DNA from: Agrypnia vestita
Lineage: Eukaryota; Arthropoda; Insecta; Trichoptera; Phryganeidae
Assembly: GCA_016648135.1 (NCBI GenBank)
Contig: JADDOH010000467.1
Span: 43,973 to 107,972, forward strand
DNA: 64,000 bases
Direction: 5' to 3'
Shown here: positions 10,393-22,072 of the stretch, in pieces
Position numbering within the stretch: the stretch's first letter is position 1
Layout of the letters: every line of letters starts with the position of its first letter
Made by a program: the position numbers and the translations under genes
Notes under the pieces: model-generated
Seen by the model: the letters and a program-made list of their open reading frames with translations, nothing else
What the model was told of the DNA's origin: nothing
The model's database searches: none

Positions 10393-11031
10393 TGATATGA
10401 TAAGTCAGTGGTCTCGCAGAAGGATCTGGGTGTTACTATTACCAAGGACTTAAAATGGTGTGAGCACATAGCGAGTGTGGTTAAGAAGGCTAACTCTATT
10501 TTGTATTTAGTGAGAAGATCATTCCAACATCTGACAGTACCACTATTCACAACTATTTATAAGACGTATGTGAGGCCTCTCCTCGAATATGCCTCTCAGA
10601 TCTGGAATCCATATTTTGTTAAAGATATAGTTTTACTGGAAAATGTTCAGAGACGAGCCACAAAATTGCCCTTGGGTCTTAAAAACCTGGAATATGCGGA
10701 AAGGCTGAGAGTATTGAAACTGCCCACTCTTCAGGAGCGACGAGCAAGAGGTGACCTCATCGAGACATTCAAGATTCTATCGGGCTACTACAATATTCCT
10801 AATATGACAGATATGTTTGCATTTAACACTAATGTGGGCCTTCGAGGACATCACCTGAAGTTGAACAAGTCTCGGTTCTCGTGTAACCCAAGAAAGCATG
10901 CATTAAGCAATAGAGTGGTCAATATGTGGAACAGTTTGCCCGAGGATGTTGTGTCTGCAGCCAGTGTCAACCAATTTAAGAATAGGCTGGATATTCAAAT
11001 GAGAGACAGTGATATGGGCCTATCAGCTTAA
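10393..11031 (+). pseudogene. LINE reverse transcriptase, C-terminal fragment (CR1/jockey-like)
   Basis: About 210 codons stay open. They start at KDLGVTITKDLKW, the DLGV block after the RT catalytic core, continue through YKTYVRPLLEYASQIWNP and end in the usual SLPEDVVSAAS...F..RLD tail and a stop. There is no ATG and the palm with its FADD motif is missing, so this is a 5'-truncated LINE copy. An (AAT)n tail follows at 11,048-11,075, which fits LINEs that end in a microsatellite. The open frame suggests a fairly recent insertion. It is not a cellular gene. Confidence 0.8.
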
Positions 11032-11047
11032 GCTGCCTGCCCATTAT

Positions 11048-11075
11048 CAATAATAATAATAATAATAATAATAAT
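11048..11075 (+). repeat. (AAT)n microsatellite, LINE 3' end
   Basis: About nine AAT units directly after the LINE fragment and before the resumed foldback arm. Confidence 0.85.
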
Positions 11076-11289
11076 GATGGACCCTGCAATGGGATCCGAA
11101 ACGTCGACCAGAGAGGTCACATATACGCGGCAGAATATCCCAGAAAACTACACACAGAGGGAACTCTTCGCCCGCGGAGTCGGCCGTCGTCTTCCGAGCA
11201 AATGGGAAGCAGTTAATGGTGACTTTGACCCCGAATGAAAATTGTAGACAATTTTCGTTTTTGATTACGTGCAATATAATTTTTTTTTA

Positions 11290-12250
11290 ATTTGTAGATA
11301 CGTCGATCTTCTAATCAGGGTTCGATGATAGACATATATCACGATATTTATGGCTTGATTATTATTTTTGTTATATACACTAAAAAAAATTTGCGGTCAT
11401 TAATAGGTGGTGCTAGTTGTATTTTAAAAAATGCTACAGGTTTTTTTTAATATCTGCGGTTGTTACTAGATGGCGCTAGATGTATTTAAAAAGGCTATGG
11501 TTGTATTTTAGTTTAATTTGTTTAATATAATCCGTTTTTTATTTCACACAAAGAAACAAACATCCATAAAACTACATTAGAAAGAGCAAATTTTATAACT
11601 TATATATAATAATTGCATATATGTATTAGCTTTTTTCAGTACGCAATTTATTTATTTAATAAATAATAATTCATGTACAAAATAAAAATTCTATTCGTTA
11701 ATTTCAAATATGTCAAACTTACAACATCGAAATTGGCAGCAACCCATTATTATATTATTAGCTTTTTTCAGTATGTAATTCACTTATTTAATAAATAATA
11801 ATAATTTATAAAATAAAAATAAAAAATTTCCTAATTATTTCGAGTTTGTATCAATCGACGTGTGCAAAAAAGGAGAAAAAAGTTTGGATATATTTAAAAA
11901 TCGGATTTTTTGAACCCTGCTTCTAATAGGTAAATAAAAAGACTTTTTCAATGTGCTATAAAGTCAACACAAGCGAAATACACCCAGAAATATATTTTTT
12001 AGCTATTTTTTTTAAATCGCATAGATAAGTATACACAAGACTCCAGGAACACTTTTTTGGACGTAAATTTACGTCCTTGGACAGTCAACCGGTTAAAGAC
12101 CCGCGCGGTATTTGTATTTCCTAGTTAGTGAGAGTGATTTGAGTGGATTGTTCTGTGTATTGCCGGCTTTTTCAAAACCGAAATAATAGCTTTTTAATAG
12201 CTTGACTAGTTGTAGCCCGTCAAAAATGACGGTACTTTTACATGTCGGTT
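11290..12250. other. AT-rich, with a local duplication
   Basis: The block ATTAGCTTTTTTCAGTA with TTATTTAATAAATAATAAT occurs twice (about 11,626-11,690 and 11,757-11,820), and GATGGCGCTAGATGTATTT resembles a neighbouring GGTGGTGCTAGTTGTATTT. No gene seen. Confidence 0.45.
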
Positions 12251-12289
12251 CCTAAGGAATAAGTATGTATTTATTTTATTTGAAAAAAA

Positions 12290-12505
12290 TTACGGATTTT
12301 TTATTTTTTTAAATAATTTACTATTAAAACATTACGGACGTTACAATAAATTATGGGGACAGGCAGATGGACAGATTACATATTATTGTAATTGGGATAT
12401 TTTTGAGTATCTTCAAATTTATCAAGAACACAATCACTGGATTTTTGTCCCCAGAGGGATCGTAATTAATCAAGATATGTAATAGATGTCTCACAGAAAC
12501 GAAGC
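12290..12505 (+). repeat. LINE/SINE tail repeat family S
   Basis: ATTACGGACGTTACAATAAA, then ACACAATCACTGGATTTTTG and TCTCACAGAAACGAAGCTAT. Related blocks at 17,955-18,100 and 38,880-39,000. Confidence 0.5.
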
Positions 12506-12509
12506 TATT

Positions 12510-13580
12510 TAAACGGGGAAGCAGGTATGGAAGTCTTTGGGTGTTTATAGAGTTTACGACCTATCATACGGCCGGCACAAGTGATCACTTTACACAATGT
12601 AACGTTCACCAGTATTCCGCTATCGGTAAAGTTGAAATAAAACACGACATGAAAGCGAGAGAATATACGAATGTTACGAAATTTTTCTATCGTTTTCATG
12701 ACACATTGTACTGGGGTACCTGTTGAATAATCGTCAGATAAATTAGAAAGGTTTAAAATATATTAAAAGAAATAATAAAATACCTAAAACACTAATAGGC
12801 AAAGAAACTGTCACGTGTACACAAACAAAAAGCGGGAAAGTTCCATAACACTTTTCCACTATCGCGTGGTACCGTCATTCGCACGTTTAGCTCGTCAACT
12901 GAATTTAGAATTAAAAATGGAACTAAAGAGTTTATTTTTAAAAAGCCGCGACAACAACAACACGCGTTACTTAATTCCCGAAAGACTTAAAATTAAAATA
13001 CATTACGCGCAAGCGGCTTCAGGTTGACAGCGGCGTTTCGCGACAGAAAAATCAATCGCAAAGAAAACAAAAGCGAAGAGGTATATTCGAAAAATTTCAA
13101 ACTTCATTTATTCATATTATATTAAATCACATATATTCTCTACCTTATTATTATCAGGTACGTACTCGTAGAAACCTGAGAATCGAACTTTTGAAATATT
13201 TCAAACATCGAACGATATTCTCAATTCTACTCTCTACCTTATTATTATCGGGTAGGTACGTAGGTACCTAAATATGAATCGCAATTTTCAACGTGCATAG
13301 AAAATGATTTGCGGTGAATTCGAAATCGGAACGCGATTCAGCCGCTCCTTGCTTCGTGCGAGCTTGTCGTGTCGGCGGAGAAACGAGCGGCAAGGTGGCG
13401 TGCGGCGCGCCGGTGTACGATTACGAGAATTGTACGTAGGTACCTACATGGCATAATGTGGCACTGATAAGCGGTGGGACTAGCGGTCTCGCCGGTTCTA
13501 AAACTGTCCGCGGACAGTAGGATCACCCCGTTCACTGACAAAAATTAAAAATGGTGGACCGTATAAAAGCTTTGGGGGTA
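12510..13580. other. No gene recognised; short local duplication
   Basis: CTCTACCTTATTATTATC occurs at about 13,138 and 13,229. Small frames here lack any domain or exon signal. Confidence 0.4.
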
Positions 13581-13641
13581 GAGTGCCACCACGATAATTT
13601 GGCGTGCGAGGGAGGAAAAAGGAAAAAAAATCCCGGGGGAA

Positions 13642-13818
13642 AAGGAACAGAGTATCGTACACTATTGTAAGAATGAGTATGTTATTTTAGTCACCGCGAC
13701 TTCAAATTACCTGATTTTTACGTGATTACTTGATTATGTGATTTATTGTCTCTTTCAATGCAATATTTGCTACATATGGAAGCCCGCTAGTATGGGAATA
13801 ACGTGTCTATATTTATAA
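13642..13818 (+). repeat. Dispersed repeat family E, copy 2, next to a family T stub
   Basis: AAAGGAACAGAGTATCGTAC to GGGAATAACGTGTCTATAT, paralogous to 7,098-7,283. A stub of family T (TTTGGCGTGCGAGGGAGG) lies just upstream at about 13,598-13,616. Confidence 0.6.
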
Positions 13819-13873
13819 TACGTCAATGCTTACGAGTATTGTGTTTTGAAATTTTACACTGATGACATACTAA

Positions 13874-14079
13874 GGTCGGCGCCACACTACGCGGATATTC
13901 CGTCGTGTCTCTTCGGTCGCGGAACGCCGCTACATTTCTTTACGTACAATATGCGCTTATCAAACACACTGCGCGGATGATCGGTTAATGATCGACCGTT
14001 CATGGTTAATCCATTTGCTTTGCCGATTTGACGCGACGGAAAGGACGCGGCGGAAGATTCGCGCAGTGAGGCGCCGGCC
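13874..14079. mobile_element. PIF/Harbinger-type MITE
   Basis: 206 bp bounded by GGTCGGCGCCACACTACGCG and, inverted, CGCGCAGTGAGGCGCCGGCC, with a direct TAA duplication at 13,871-13,873 and 14,080-14,082. The TWA-type 3-bp duplication and GGYC-start ends support this class. Non-coding. Confidence 0.7.
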
Positions 14080-14688
14080 TAAGAGTTCACCTCACTCGGT
14101 TTTATACAAGCAATGAGAAGTTTCCATTTTTTATATAGATGAATTATAAAAATTGAACTAAAATGAAACAAAAATGTGAAAGAATCGTTAAAATATCTTG
14201 CAAAAATAATTTCGATTCATGCGTCATAACTGTTTAAAAGATATTTTTTAAACAAGTTAAACATTATTGGAACCAGATGTGGCACCAGGTTGTGTATCAA
14301 AAAATTGACGTTAGTTCATGTCTATATCAATTGTGTAGCATTACAAAAATGCTGATGATTTAAAAAAATGCAATAAATCAAAATATGAACCCACGATTGG
14401 TCATCACTGATAGCGCAATCAACTCGGGAATATTCACTTGTTTGTTTTACTAACACACACATTACATTATACACAGTCAAATTACACAAGCGCACTTGCA
14501 TTGAAATTAGACCAAAAATTATAATAATGCACCTATCTAACAAATATAAATATATAGACTATTAACAGGATCATTCTCCAATATTTGTAGTATCTGATCG
14601 TGCCAGGTCTATTCCTGTTGCCTTCAACACTCTCTTCATATGTTTTCTTAACCACCCTTTCCTCGCTCGTGCATTCCACATTGTGATT

Positions 14689-15165
14689 AGGGAATGCGAT
14701 CCCGAGGCGGGATTGCCCTTTCAGGATCCCTCGAGATTAGAATTTCCAATCCCGCGGGATCCTGAATACTTTTGTTTACAGAGCTGAATAGCAATTAACG
14801 ACAATGCCTTGCATTTTTATATCAACAATTTTAATAAAATGTTCATTATTAATCATTGCATTAAAATTTTTCCAAGCATCAATCAGTCAATGTAGTAGAG
14901 TAAAAACTACTAACTAGTAGTAGTTTTTATTACTATGTTAGGTTGATAAAATACAGCAAATATTATTCAAAGTTATTTTCATTATTTGAATGTGACACGA
15001 ACATAAGTTTCAAGTACTTACTAAAAGCTCCTTAGACATACACAATTAAACATACAAAACATATAAAATATTTATCAATCCCGATGATCCCGTCTGATTT
15101 TTCGGTTTGGGATTGATCTCGTAAAACGCCTCGAGATCTCGCGGGATCGGGATTGCATTCCCTGC
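14689..15165. mobile_element. hAT-like non-autonomous element
   Basis: Left end TAGGGAATGCGATCCCGAGG, right end (inverted) CAGGGAATGCAATCCCGATC, with internal CTCGAGAT/ATCTCGAG motifs repeated in both subterminal zones. I could not confirm an 8-bp target duplication. The sequence on both sides (about 14,580-14,688 and 15,166-15,300) looks like one interrupted older repeat. Confidence 0.5.
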
Positions 15166-15702
15166 ACACGACCAACCATCCCTCACTCTATCGACCAAAA
15201 ATTTTCCACACAAGCGGCTTGATGACCGCATTCAGTCTACTTTCATTCCTTTTTTCACTTTCATGCATCAGAGTTGGCACTAGAATTTAGTCCCAACGGA
15301 AAATAAATTAATTTGAATATTTACATTAATTACAATTTTGAGTAAAGTTGTTGACCCCTCAATACTAAATGGTATTCCGTGACACAGTGCGTGTGCAGAG
15401 GATGTGAGCGAGGAATTACGCAATTTCATACAGTGGTGATAATTAAATTATGGGTATTTGCAATAGTAGCGTACAACCTTCTTAGATAACGAGGCAGAGT
15501 CTAGACCTCTATAGTAACGCTTAAAGGACGACTGATACAAAATATCGAAGAAGAGATATTTACAAACCATAAATCGTTAATAATTATATTTATGTTCATA
15601 TATTTTATTAATATTGTACACAATATTTATTTATTTATTTAACGCCCTTATAGGCTTTTACAAAATATAAAATTAAAAAAATAACATATGACAGATATAG
15701 AG

Positions 15703-15850
15703 TTAAAAGGTTCAAGTACATATAATAAATTTGTATAAATTTAGATTGATGTTAAAAGATTCAAGTACATATAACAGATTTGTGTAAAATTAGATTGCAG
15801 TTAAAAAGATTCAAGTACATCTTATAGATTTGTGAAAATTAAAAAGATAA
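15703..15850. repeat. Three tandem units of about 49 bp
   Basis: Units begin GTTAAAAGRTTCAAGTACAT near 15,703, 15,752 and 15,801 and are AT-rich. A TTTA-rich run precedes them near 15,630. Probably a minisatellite inside an old LINE tail. Confidence 0.65.
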
Positions 15851-15999
15851 GTTTAAGTAGTAAGAAGAAAAAGAAAAATTTATTATCCATTACCATTTAG
15901 TTGAGATATAAAGAATTGTATCAACTTTGTCCTTACACGTAATGTACACAGTTATATTATCAGCAAAAATGTTGAAACGTTAAAAGAGATTATGTACAA

Positions 16000-16215
16000 A
16001 GTCGATGACAACAATAAGATCGAAATCTCTAGTACCTTCCAAGACACATTACCACACTCTGGTATTATCACCAACATTCGGGAAATGTCTACAAACATCT
16101 GGAACCTTATCGTAAACACTAGAAAACAAAAGATTGTACTCGAGAATTCGAAAAACACAGGCATATATACAGGGAGCACCGCTATGCGCAGTCAGTTTGT
16201 TTAGACATTTCTATC
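16000..16215 (+). promoter_or_regulatory. Promoter-like block with HSE-like motif, TATA and initiator
   Basis: TTCGGGAA (16,077-16,084) is a perfect TTCnnGAA pair. CATATATACAGG at about 16,162 gives a TATA box, and TCAGT at about 16,192 gives an arthropod initiator at the normal spacing of about 30 bp. Layout and wording resemble 8,760-9,010, so it is probably a diverged LTR of the same family. A family H MITE follows immediately. Confidence 0.35.
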
Positions 16216-16223
16216 GGGGGGAA

Positions 16224-16328
16224 ATAAGCATAGATTTATGCATTTTTCACCAATGAAACAACCCATTTCCGTAAAAATCTATGCTTTAAACAAACTTTTA
16301 CTTTAATCCGACTTGATACAACCGGGCC
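16224..16328 (+). mobile_element. MITE family H, left-truncated copy
   Basis: GCATAGATTTATGCATTTTT pairs with CCGTAAAAATCTATGC; the right end ACAACCGGGCC is followed by TAA. The left terminal repeat is missing. Confidence 0.6.
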
Positions 16329-16379
16329 TAAGGCATATTATATATGTGCAAAGAGTAAAAAATGGATAAATTATTAAAA

Positions 16380-16680
16380 AATATAAAATTGATCTTAGCA
16401 CACTGAATAAGATTAAAAAAAAGGATTGCTTAAGTAGTTTGGTCATGTAGAACAAATGATGAGGAGAGAATGGTATGAAAAATATATGATATAAGTGGTG
16501 ATGGCACTACAAATACAGGATGTCCACAGAAGACTTGGCTTGACCATGTAAACAGGATACCTGAAGATGGTTAAATTGGAAGCATCGATCAAGCAACAAT
16601 CAACGAGCTTACATGAGAAGATGTACGAGTGTGAAAGAGGTGAGAGTTGCATGTCAGGAGTGTGTGACTCCATTAATTCT
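16380..16680 (+). pseudogene. Degenerate LINE tail
   Basis: Across frames the pieces WFGHVEQM and CPQKTWLDHVNRI are visible, the GH(V)xRM and W.DxVNRI blocks of LINE C-terminal tails. Several frameshifts and stops. Confidence 0.5.
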
Positions 16681-17128
16681 GTTCATATGTTCTTATTTTT
16701 GTCAAATTGTACTCCAGGACCTTGAAGAAAATATAGTCACCCTACCACTCACGACTTTATCTTGACACTCATTATCCAAGCAGATTTTACACACCTTTAT
16801 ATACTTCACAGCCTGCGCAAAACTCTTATAACTTTAGATCACATTCCTGCATGATATTAAATATATTTGATCGCCTTGGTGTACTTAGCTCTAGAGTGTG
16901 GTAAATGTGGCATTACATTTAGATAACACACACTTTTGTAGAATCACCAATGACTCTGTTATCATCCAATGAGATGCAATTTAGTATTTGCCGAATATTG
17001 CAGCTATATCAATAACAAAGAACAAATATGTAAATAATTATTATTTACTCATATGTGCCTCGATTCCGAATGGATATCATTTTGACAAACTCTTAACCAA
17101 CGGAAATGAAGGTGTGGACATAAAAATA

Positions 17129-17879
17129 TAGTCGAACTCGGTTATAACAAGCTCGGGTATAAGGAGATCTCGGCTATAATGAGCAAAACTGTGAATTGAT
17201 TTTGATTTGCGCATATTGCCATACAATCGTTCTCGGTTATAAGGAGCGCGATTCCCGGATATAAGGAGCAAATTATAGAAACTCTGCATACATATTTGCT
17301 TGAGTTACAGAAAAAAAAACAAATACGTACTCATAACAATGAACATTGCTTTTAAAGCGGCTCGCACTTAATTAGGGTTCATTTTATGATGTACACAAAC
17401 TTGTGTGTCCGAAAATAGTTTGTCGGCATTTCTTATCAAAGAAATGCCGAACTGAAGGTCGAGAACTGTCATATAACTCCGATTATTGGGGGTTTCCAAA
17501 ATGTTTGAGGTGACAGTTTATTTTATGCAGTTTACTGTATTAGCATTTAAAAGCCAGTTAAACGTGAATTGCTCTATCGGAAACATGTTCACTAACAAAC
17601 AAAAGTGTCTCTCAGTTCGCGATAAAGTGAAAATTATTTGTGAAATAGAATGCGACACCAAAAATTCTTAAGTCTGTAAAAAGTTTACACTATCGTTTTC
17701 TACAGTTTCATCGCTCTGGAAAATTAAGAATGTTTATTTGGCTGCTCTTAAAAATAACATCACACAATCAAAAAAATTTAGAAAGTGAAATTTACCTATC
17801 CCGGATAATATAAGGAGTCCCGGCTATAAGGAGCAAATTTAGTCGGTCCCGTCACGCTCGTTATAACCGAGTTCGACTG
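17129..17879 (+). mobile_element. Tigger/pogo-type element with truncated transposase
   Basis: Terminal inverted repeats TAGTCGAACTCGGTTATAAC and, inverted, CAGTCGAACTCGGTTATAAC are flanked by TA on both sides. Subterminal repeats of GGTATAAGGAG and CGGCTATAAGGAGCAAAT are typical of this group. At about 17,597-17,780 a broken frame reads CLSVRDKVKIICEIECDTKNS then KKFTLSFSTVSSLWKIKN, a CENP-B/pogo N-terminal helix-turn-helix. A stop interrupts it after TKNS and the DDE domain is absent. Confidence 0.75.
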
Positions 17880-17954
17880 TATTATCAATTTTTGATAATA
17901 TTGGATCATTGATGTGTTACAATTTCAGTTTGTTAAAAAAAATATATTTAAACT

Positions 17955-18100
17955 TTCAATTATCTAAAAATAATTTCAGAATATTTTGAGTATGTCCAAA
18001 ATTTTCAAGAACACAATACAGGATTTTATCACCAGAGGAATATCATCGATCGAGATATATTATAGACGTCTCATAGAGACGAAGCTATTTTTACACCCAA
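17955..18100 (+). repeat. Repeat family S fragment
   Basis: CAAGAACACAATACAGGATT and GACGTCTCATAGAGACGAAG match the tail at 12,410-12,505. Confidence 0.55.
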
Positions 18101-18104
18101 AAAA

Positions 18105-18645
18105 ACACTTGATATATATTATCTATATCTTGATTAAAAATAATTTAATGAAAATGCATTGATCAAATCAATTTGTCTTCTTGGTAAGTCTGATCCAGTG
18201 AGCGAACACTGCAATGGACCTCATTCGCAAGGTGTGACCCAGTGAGTGCTGAAACAGACTATGCTCAGTATCTTTGGCTGGAGGATCAAAGTAGAAGACA
18301 GCATTAAATAATCACGTCGAAACGGTAATAAGTAAGGGTACTTGAATACTCCTCATTAGAAGTCACAGCACTATTCCCCTTCCAGCTCTCTGAACCGATG
18401 CAAGGAGTTGTTTACCAAGCAATGGATAAACAACTCCGATTGAATGATTCTGATAACTCGAGAAGTAAAATCAGGGCTGAGTGATTTAAATCACGATTAA
18501 AATCAAGTGATTGAAAAAATATTTTTTACTGCAACTAAATCAACCAAAAAGTGTCAATGGACTTCCCCTGGCAAAAGTTGAGCCTTTTACTGGAGTATTA
18601 GTGGATAAACAAGTCATATAGAAAACCACCCCTACTGATTGGTAA
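18105..18645. other. No gene recognised
   Basis: No open frame with domain support, no repeat ends identified. Confidence 0.4.
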
Positions 18646-18649
18646 AAAA

Positions 18650-19000
18650 AATTTAATTATAGTATAATTTTGGATTTTTCGAAATTTTAAAAGTTTTTTC
18701 AAATTGGAAAGTAAACAAATGAGAAAGGAGCCCGAGGCGTGGAAAAGGCGCGAAACCTGTTTCAACTAGTCTGACTCATTCCATGGGTCCGATCAGACAG
18801 TTTCGCCGATGCCGTGCCTCCCTATACCAATTATTACGTTTTCAATATTCTATAAGTTTTAAGGATAATACATGGAATTGATTTTCCACACGAACTAAAA
18901 GCAAGAGGAATATGTTTATAGAATGTCAAATTGGAAACAATACAAATGAGAAAGGGAGTATAATAAAAACTTGGTTCTTATGGGTTAGTTTTTTAAAAAA
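18650..19000 (-). repeat. Repeat family P, inverted and interrupted
   Basis: AATTATAGTATAATTTTGGA at the left and GGTTCTTATGGGTTAGTTTT at the right match family P. About 150 bp in the middle (near 18,780-18,930) does not match and looks like an insertion or rearrangement. Confidence 0.5.
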
Positions 19001-19568
19001 TTACCGACTTTTTAGAAGAACTAACATGTTGTTTTTTGTTAATTTTATTAATAATTAAAATATACAAGAATTTTATTGTGTTTTTTCTCAACAATAAGTG
19101 ACTTCCAAATTGAAAAAGATCAGAATATTAAAAAAAATCTGATTTAAATTAAATAAATCTGATTTTTTATATTTTAAAGAAAATCATGATTTTTATCAAC
19201 CCTCAGTAAAATATAAAATTAAACTCCAGTAGAGATAAAATTGTTTATGCTTTATACCCAATTTAATGATTATTATTAATTATATTTCTGATAACCACCT
19301 GAAGTCAACAAGTCAACTGAAGGCAAAAATGTATATGTATATACGTGGTACAATAAATACGACCATAGTAAATCATACAACTTATATTGAATGTACAATA
19401 TATTTTCTGCACCTAATACTTTGATAAAATATATTAATTTGTTATCTAGACAGGAATTACATACTATATTGTGGTTTACCGGGATTTAGAAGAATCCAGA
19501 AACATATTTTCTCATTTTTATTGAAGGGAATGATTTCATCAGTAATTTATCTATTATTCATTAGATGA

Positions 19569-19990
19569 TTGTTTGATTGCACTGCGTTTGGAGAAAGTCG
19601 CTTTACAAATGCAAAGAAAGTCAAAAGTGATGGAATTCGAGAAAAGTGGATAGATAGCGAAATGCGTTTAACGAGAAGGCTGACAAATGTATCAAAAGGA
19701 TTATTGATGAAAGCTTGTAAAGCAAGACTACCAAGTAGACTGAATGCTGCGAAAGTGAGACCAGAGATTCAGGAATACAGAGTGGAAATTAATTTATTAT
19801 GGAGTAAAGCATTAACGAAATAGATGTGCATGTAAAGCTGACCTTAGCTTAGGAGACAGGATTACAAAGGATAGCTCAGATGGTTTGGTCATGTGAAACA
19901 AATGAGCGAGAAGATGGCTGCACTAGACATGATCAGGTAAACCAGATACTGTAAGATGGTAATCTTAAAACAACTGATGAGATGTGTGGA
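19569..19990 (+). pseudogene. Possible LINE coding remnant
   Basis: An 84-codon frame, then in another frame the piece RWFGHVKQM followed by HDQVNQI-like residues. The GHVxxM block again suggests a LINE C-terminus. The upstream frame shows no clear domain. Confidence 0.35.
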
Positions 19991-19999
19991 TGGAGCAAT

Positions 20000-21150
20000 A
20001 GTTGTGCTCTCTGTCTACTCCCATTACAAAACTGTGTGGTGGTAAATGTTACAGAGATGGCAGATGTTCTTATACAAATGACCGATTCCTGATATTGATA
20101 ATGGAAGTTTAGATTGTCTGGACAGAGCCATGTTGTTACCAAATTATCTAATTTATTAAACTCTTTACATTGCATTATTTCCAATTCACTCATTCATAAA
20201 ACTTCATTTTCCAAACATTAATTTTCTTAGTCACAGGTAAAACTTTCCCTCCATTCAATTTGCTTTCACTGTTTATTTACTTAGTTAGTTTTGCTGCCAT
20301 AACAAAAAAAAAATTAGTAATAATAGTGATAGATCCTGAAACGTCAGAAAAAATCATTAATAATTACTTGATTTTTAAAAAATTGTTTTTCTAAAAAATC
20401 AAGTGAAATGAATAATAGCAAAATACGAAAATGTTTACATTGTGTTTACAATTATCTAACATAAGGGATATTTAAGAATGCCAAGAATTGAAGACGCAGT
20501 TAGCTGTTGTCAAACTTTATTAAACCCTACGCCTTTGTTAGTTAGCGCGTACATTTTCAAGAATCAAACAAGGCTACCTGCATGCCATACTAATCACTAT
20601 TTGACGTGAGACCGAGGGACTCGCGCGTGCTGACATTCACAGCGTATAACACATTATAGAACACAACTCCACAATTTAAGCATATGCAAACTAGACTTTA
20701 AGACTATTCTCAGTTAAAACAAAAAGAAAATAACAGAACAGGCATGGAAACGAAGTTATATTCGAGGCCACAAAAAATCTAGGGATCATCAACCTCGTAT
20801 GTGACAAACTTAGAACACATCTATTACGAATATAAAAGAACACTGATAACATACATTATAAAGAATACACTTACCGGTACCAGTTAAAGATATTAAACAA
20901 CAGTCACTTCTTAAATTATTCCCAAATAAATTCAAAACATATAATTTACCGACCGGCTTTCGCCGCGAAACCAAATCACAAACAAAATTTTTGCGTTAAT
21001 AAACCATAAACAATTTCGTGAGCGTGGTGAAGTTTCTTTATTTCTTGGTTGGTTGCAGCGGGGGTCTTTTTTATTATATTATCTTATCTATGGTCTTTTT
21101 CAGCATTTTCATACAACTGGTAACATTAGTGTATACCATAAATATTATTA
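20000..21150. other. No gene recognised
   Basis: A short family G fragment (GATCCTGAAACGTCAG) is at about 20,333. The flank directly before the large inverted repeat is AT-rich and shows no coding structure. Confidence 0.4.
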
Positions 21151-21964
21151 TATTGATATACCGGAGTAGGGGGGGTAAGGGTCTGAGGGGTCAGAGGTGA
21201 TATTAAATCACGGTGTGGTAAACCGGCCGGGAGATCTCAGATCTACGTATGCCGGCGGTTACGCCCTCCCCTAGGTACAATCAAAACGTCAGGTGACTGA
21301 CTAGGACACTGATATCTCGAGGCGGGTGAAGGGATAGAAAAATAATGAAATCGAAACAATTTTACAAGTCTCTATATTGGGCACTGTAGCAGATTAATTT
21401 ACATGAAACATTAATCTTAACTTACATACGACAGCAAAGTGGTTACCAATTTAAAAATTACATGAACCCTAGTTTAGAGGGAGAGGACAAAATTATAAAC
21501 AAAGAAAGAAAAAAGACAAAACACACAAAAAATCTGATCTTACTGCTAGAATGAATGGTGACGAGATTAAATTAACACTTCGGTAGAACCAGGTGGGCGG
21601 AGAAAAAGTCTTTAGATCGGGGTAACCTGTTTCGGAGAGTTCGGCAGGTGTCTTCTTCGTGCTGCTTCGTGGTGGGCGGCGGCTTCTGGTGTCGGCGTCG
21701 TCCTCTGACTGTGCAGGCTACGTCGGCGGCTTCTGACGTCGGCGTCGTGGCGGTCGGTAGCGAGACGTCGCTTCTTTTGTCACTGGGCGTCGCGCGGTAC
21801 ACTGTGCGTCGCGGTTTCTGATACGTCGTTTCTGGCGTCGCGATGCCGATTCGGTGGTCGCTACCGTTCGGACTTACTTTCTTCGAGAGTTACCAGGGTA
21901 TTCGGCCGGACCGATTTTACGGGTCAGGCTAGAGTTCCTGGTCTCTCCACCTTCAGCTTCTAAC

Positions 21965-22030
21965 TTCAACTCCTAACTCCAACTTCAACTCCTCAACTCG
22001 ACTCAACTCCTAACTCCAACTTCAACTGGT
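21965..22030 (-). repeat. Degenerate GTTGA repeat, left arm
   Basis: On the minus strand the region reads variants of GTTGAAGTTGGAGTTAGGA, imperfect 5-6-bp units. It is the counterpart of the clean GTTGA array at 28,144-28,200 and lies directly downstream of the arm's TATA box. Confidence 0.75.
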
Positions 22031-22031
22031 T

Positions 22032-22072
22032 TCTCGGCGGCTGGCTTCGCCTTATATTCTCTTCTCGCCGGC
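22032..22072 (-). promoter_or_regulatory. Outward-facing core promoter, left arm
   Basis: On the minus strand GAGAATATAAGGCGAAGCC is followed about 30 bp later by CCAGTTGAAG, an initiator-like site. It mirrors the promoter in the right arm, although the upstream sequence differs. Confidence 0.5.

Larger units (their letters stand above)
10260..11160. mobile_element. Foldback repeat family G interrupted by a LINE
   Basis: The left arm (CCGACGTTTCGGATCCCATT with GGGATATTATGCCG) and the right arm (AATGGGATCCGAAACGTCG with AGAATATCCCAGAAAAC) are inverted copies. The intact, uninterrupted form is at 41,849-42,025, where the loop is only a few bases, so the LINE at 10,393-11,076 sits in the loop of this copy. 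Confidence 0.55.

Noticed and set aside
10408..11031. Cellular gene for a 207-residue protein
   Set aside because: Its motifs are the C-terminal part of a LINE reverse transcriptase, with no ATG and a microsatellite tail.
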